The position numbers and the translations under genes are program-made. Shown here one piece after another: positions 51,807-51,910 of a stretch of DNA of 51,910 nt. Source of the stretch: an uncultured Prevotella sp. (GTDB taxonomy: Bacteria; Bacteroidota; Bacteroidia; Bacteroidales; Bacteroidaceae); NCBI GenBank assembly GCA_934196725.1, contig CAKPWR010000010.1, positions 1-51,910 of the forward strand, given 5' to 3'. Below the pieces are notes generated by a model. It ran no database searches. It had not been told where the DNA came from and was given only the letters and a program-made list of their open reading frames with translations. Each line of letters starts with the position of its first letter. Positions within the stretch are counted from its first letter, which is position 1.

Positions 51807-51910
51807 ATGATTAAGGCATTTGAGAATTTAGAGGTATGGTTTGTAACTGGTGCACAGCTTCTTTACGGAGGCGAGACAGTTAAGATAGTAGATGGTCACT
51901 CAAAGGACAT
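51807..51910 (+). CDS. araA: L-arabinose isomerase, N-terminal part (3' end outside window)
   Basis: Only the first 34 codons are present. MIKAFENLEVWFVTGAQLLY matches the AraA N terminus (EVWFVxGxQxLYG), and GGETV follows as in the family. The enzyme converts L-arabinose to L-ribulose. Position after araD supports the call. The start is preceded by A/T-rich AACAATTTAACAAAA without a Shine-Dalgarno sequence. Confidence 0.9.
   Translation, partial: MIKAFENLEVWFVTGAQLLYGGETVKIVDGHSKD

Overview
The window reads as a chromosomal segment of a gut Bacteroidota species, most likely Prevotella/Segatella (copri-like). Promoters have the Bacteroidota -33 TTTG / -7 TAnnTTTG form rather than sigma70 boxes, starts generally lack Shine-Dalgarno sequences, and the gene content (bat aerotolerance operon, Nudix-type AraR, smalltalk peptide, HU-HIG protein) is typical of the order. 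Species assignment is inference.

Layout. 1-474: end of a GGGtGRT-family gene. 672-1378: RHH-like antitoxin plus PIN toxin. 1379-1701: a hairpin repeat and a MITE-like element. 1702-7928: accessory locus, with a minus-strand operon (two unknown genes, DUF3127 OB-fold protein, small basic protein, BT4734/DUF3987 primase-helicase-like protein, DUF5675 protein) facing a plus-strand HU-HIG gene and a 32-codon smalltalk gene missing from ordinary ORF calls. The 674-base divergent region between the arms carries a perfect 36-base inverted repeat around an AT-rich core; the same motif recurs inside the primase gene. I regard this as the most interesting part of the window.

8048-11899 (minus): metA, a U32/RlhA-like protein and a membrane lipoprotein. 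12017-18224 (minus): M13 peptidase, ABC-F protein, queA, PAP2 phosphatase. 18224-26888 (minus): bat operon, moxR - DUF58 - DUF4381-like - batA - batB - batC - batD/E fusion. 27143-29946 (minus): HAD phosphatase, panB, MFS transporter. 30205-33747 (plus): rsmG, MBL hydrolase, ruvC (TTG start), double ABC ATPase. 33948-34123: tRNA-Thr(CGT) and tRNA-Gly(CCC). 34335-35816: uxaB, followed by a 511-base repeat-rich spacer. 36328-37498 (minus): RluA-type synthase overlapping a tiny membrane protein. 37739-42688 (plus): YbiT-type ABC-F, grpE, dnaJ, folC. 42810-46669 (plus): galactose uptake and phosphorylation (galM, GluP/FucP-type transporter, galK). 46881-51910 (plus): lipoprotein aldose epimerase, SSS sugar symporter, araR, araD and the start of araA.

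The right third is a sugar-catabolism region: mutarotation outside and inside the cell, H+- and Na+-type sugar uptake, galactokinase, and arabinose isomerisation/epimerisation under a Nudix regulator. The bat operon is a cell-envelope stress module of MoxR ATPase plus VWA/TPR proteins. Several families of intergenic repeats (a 40-base TTCAAAG-type element, GTGAAGA and GTGACGA heptamers, 14- and 22-base tandems, GC-rich hairpins) run through the window, and one lies inside the primase coding region.
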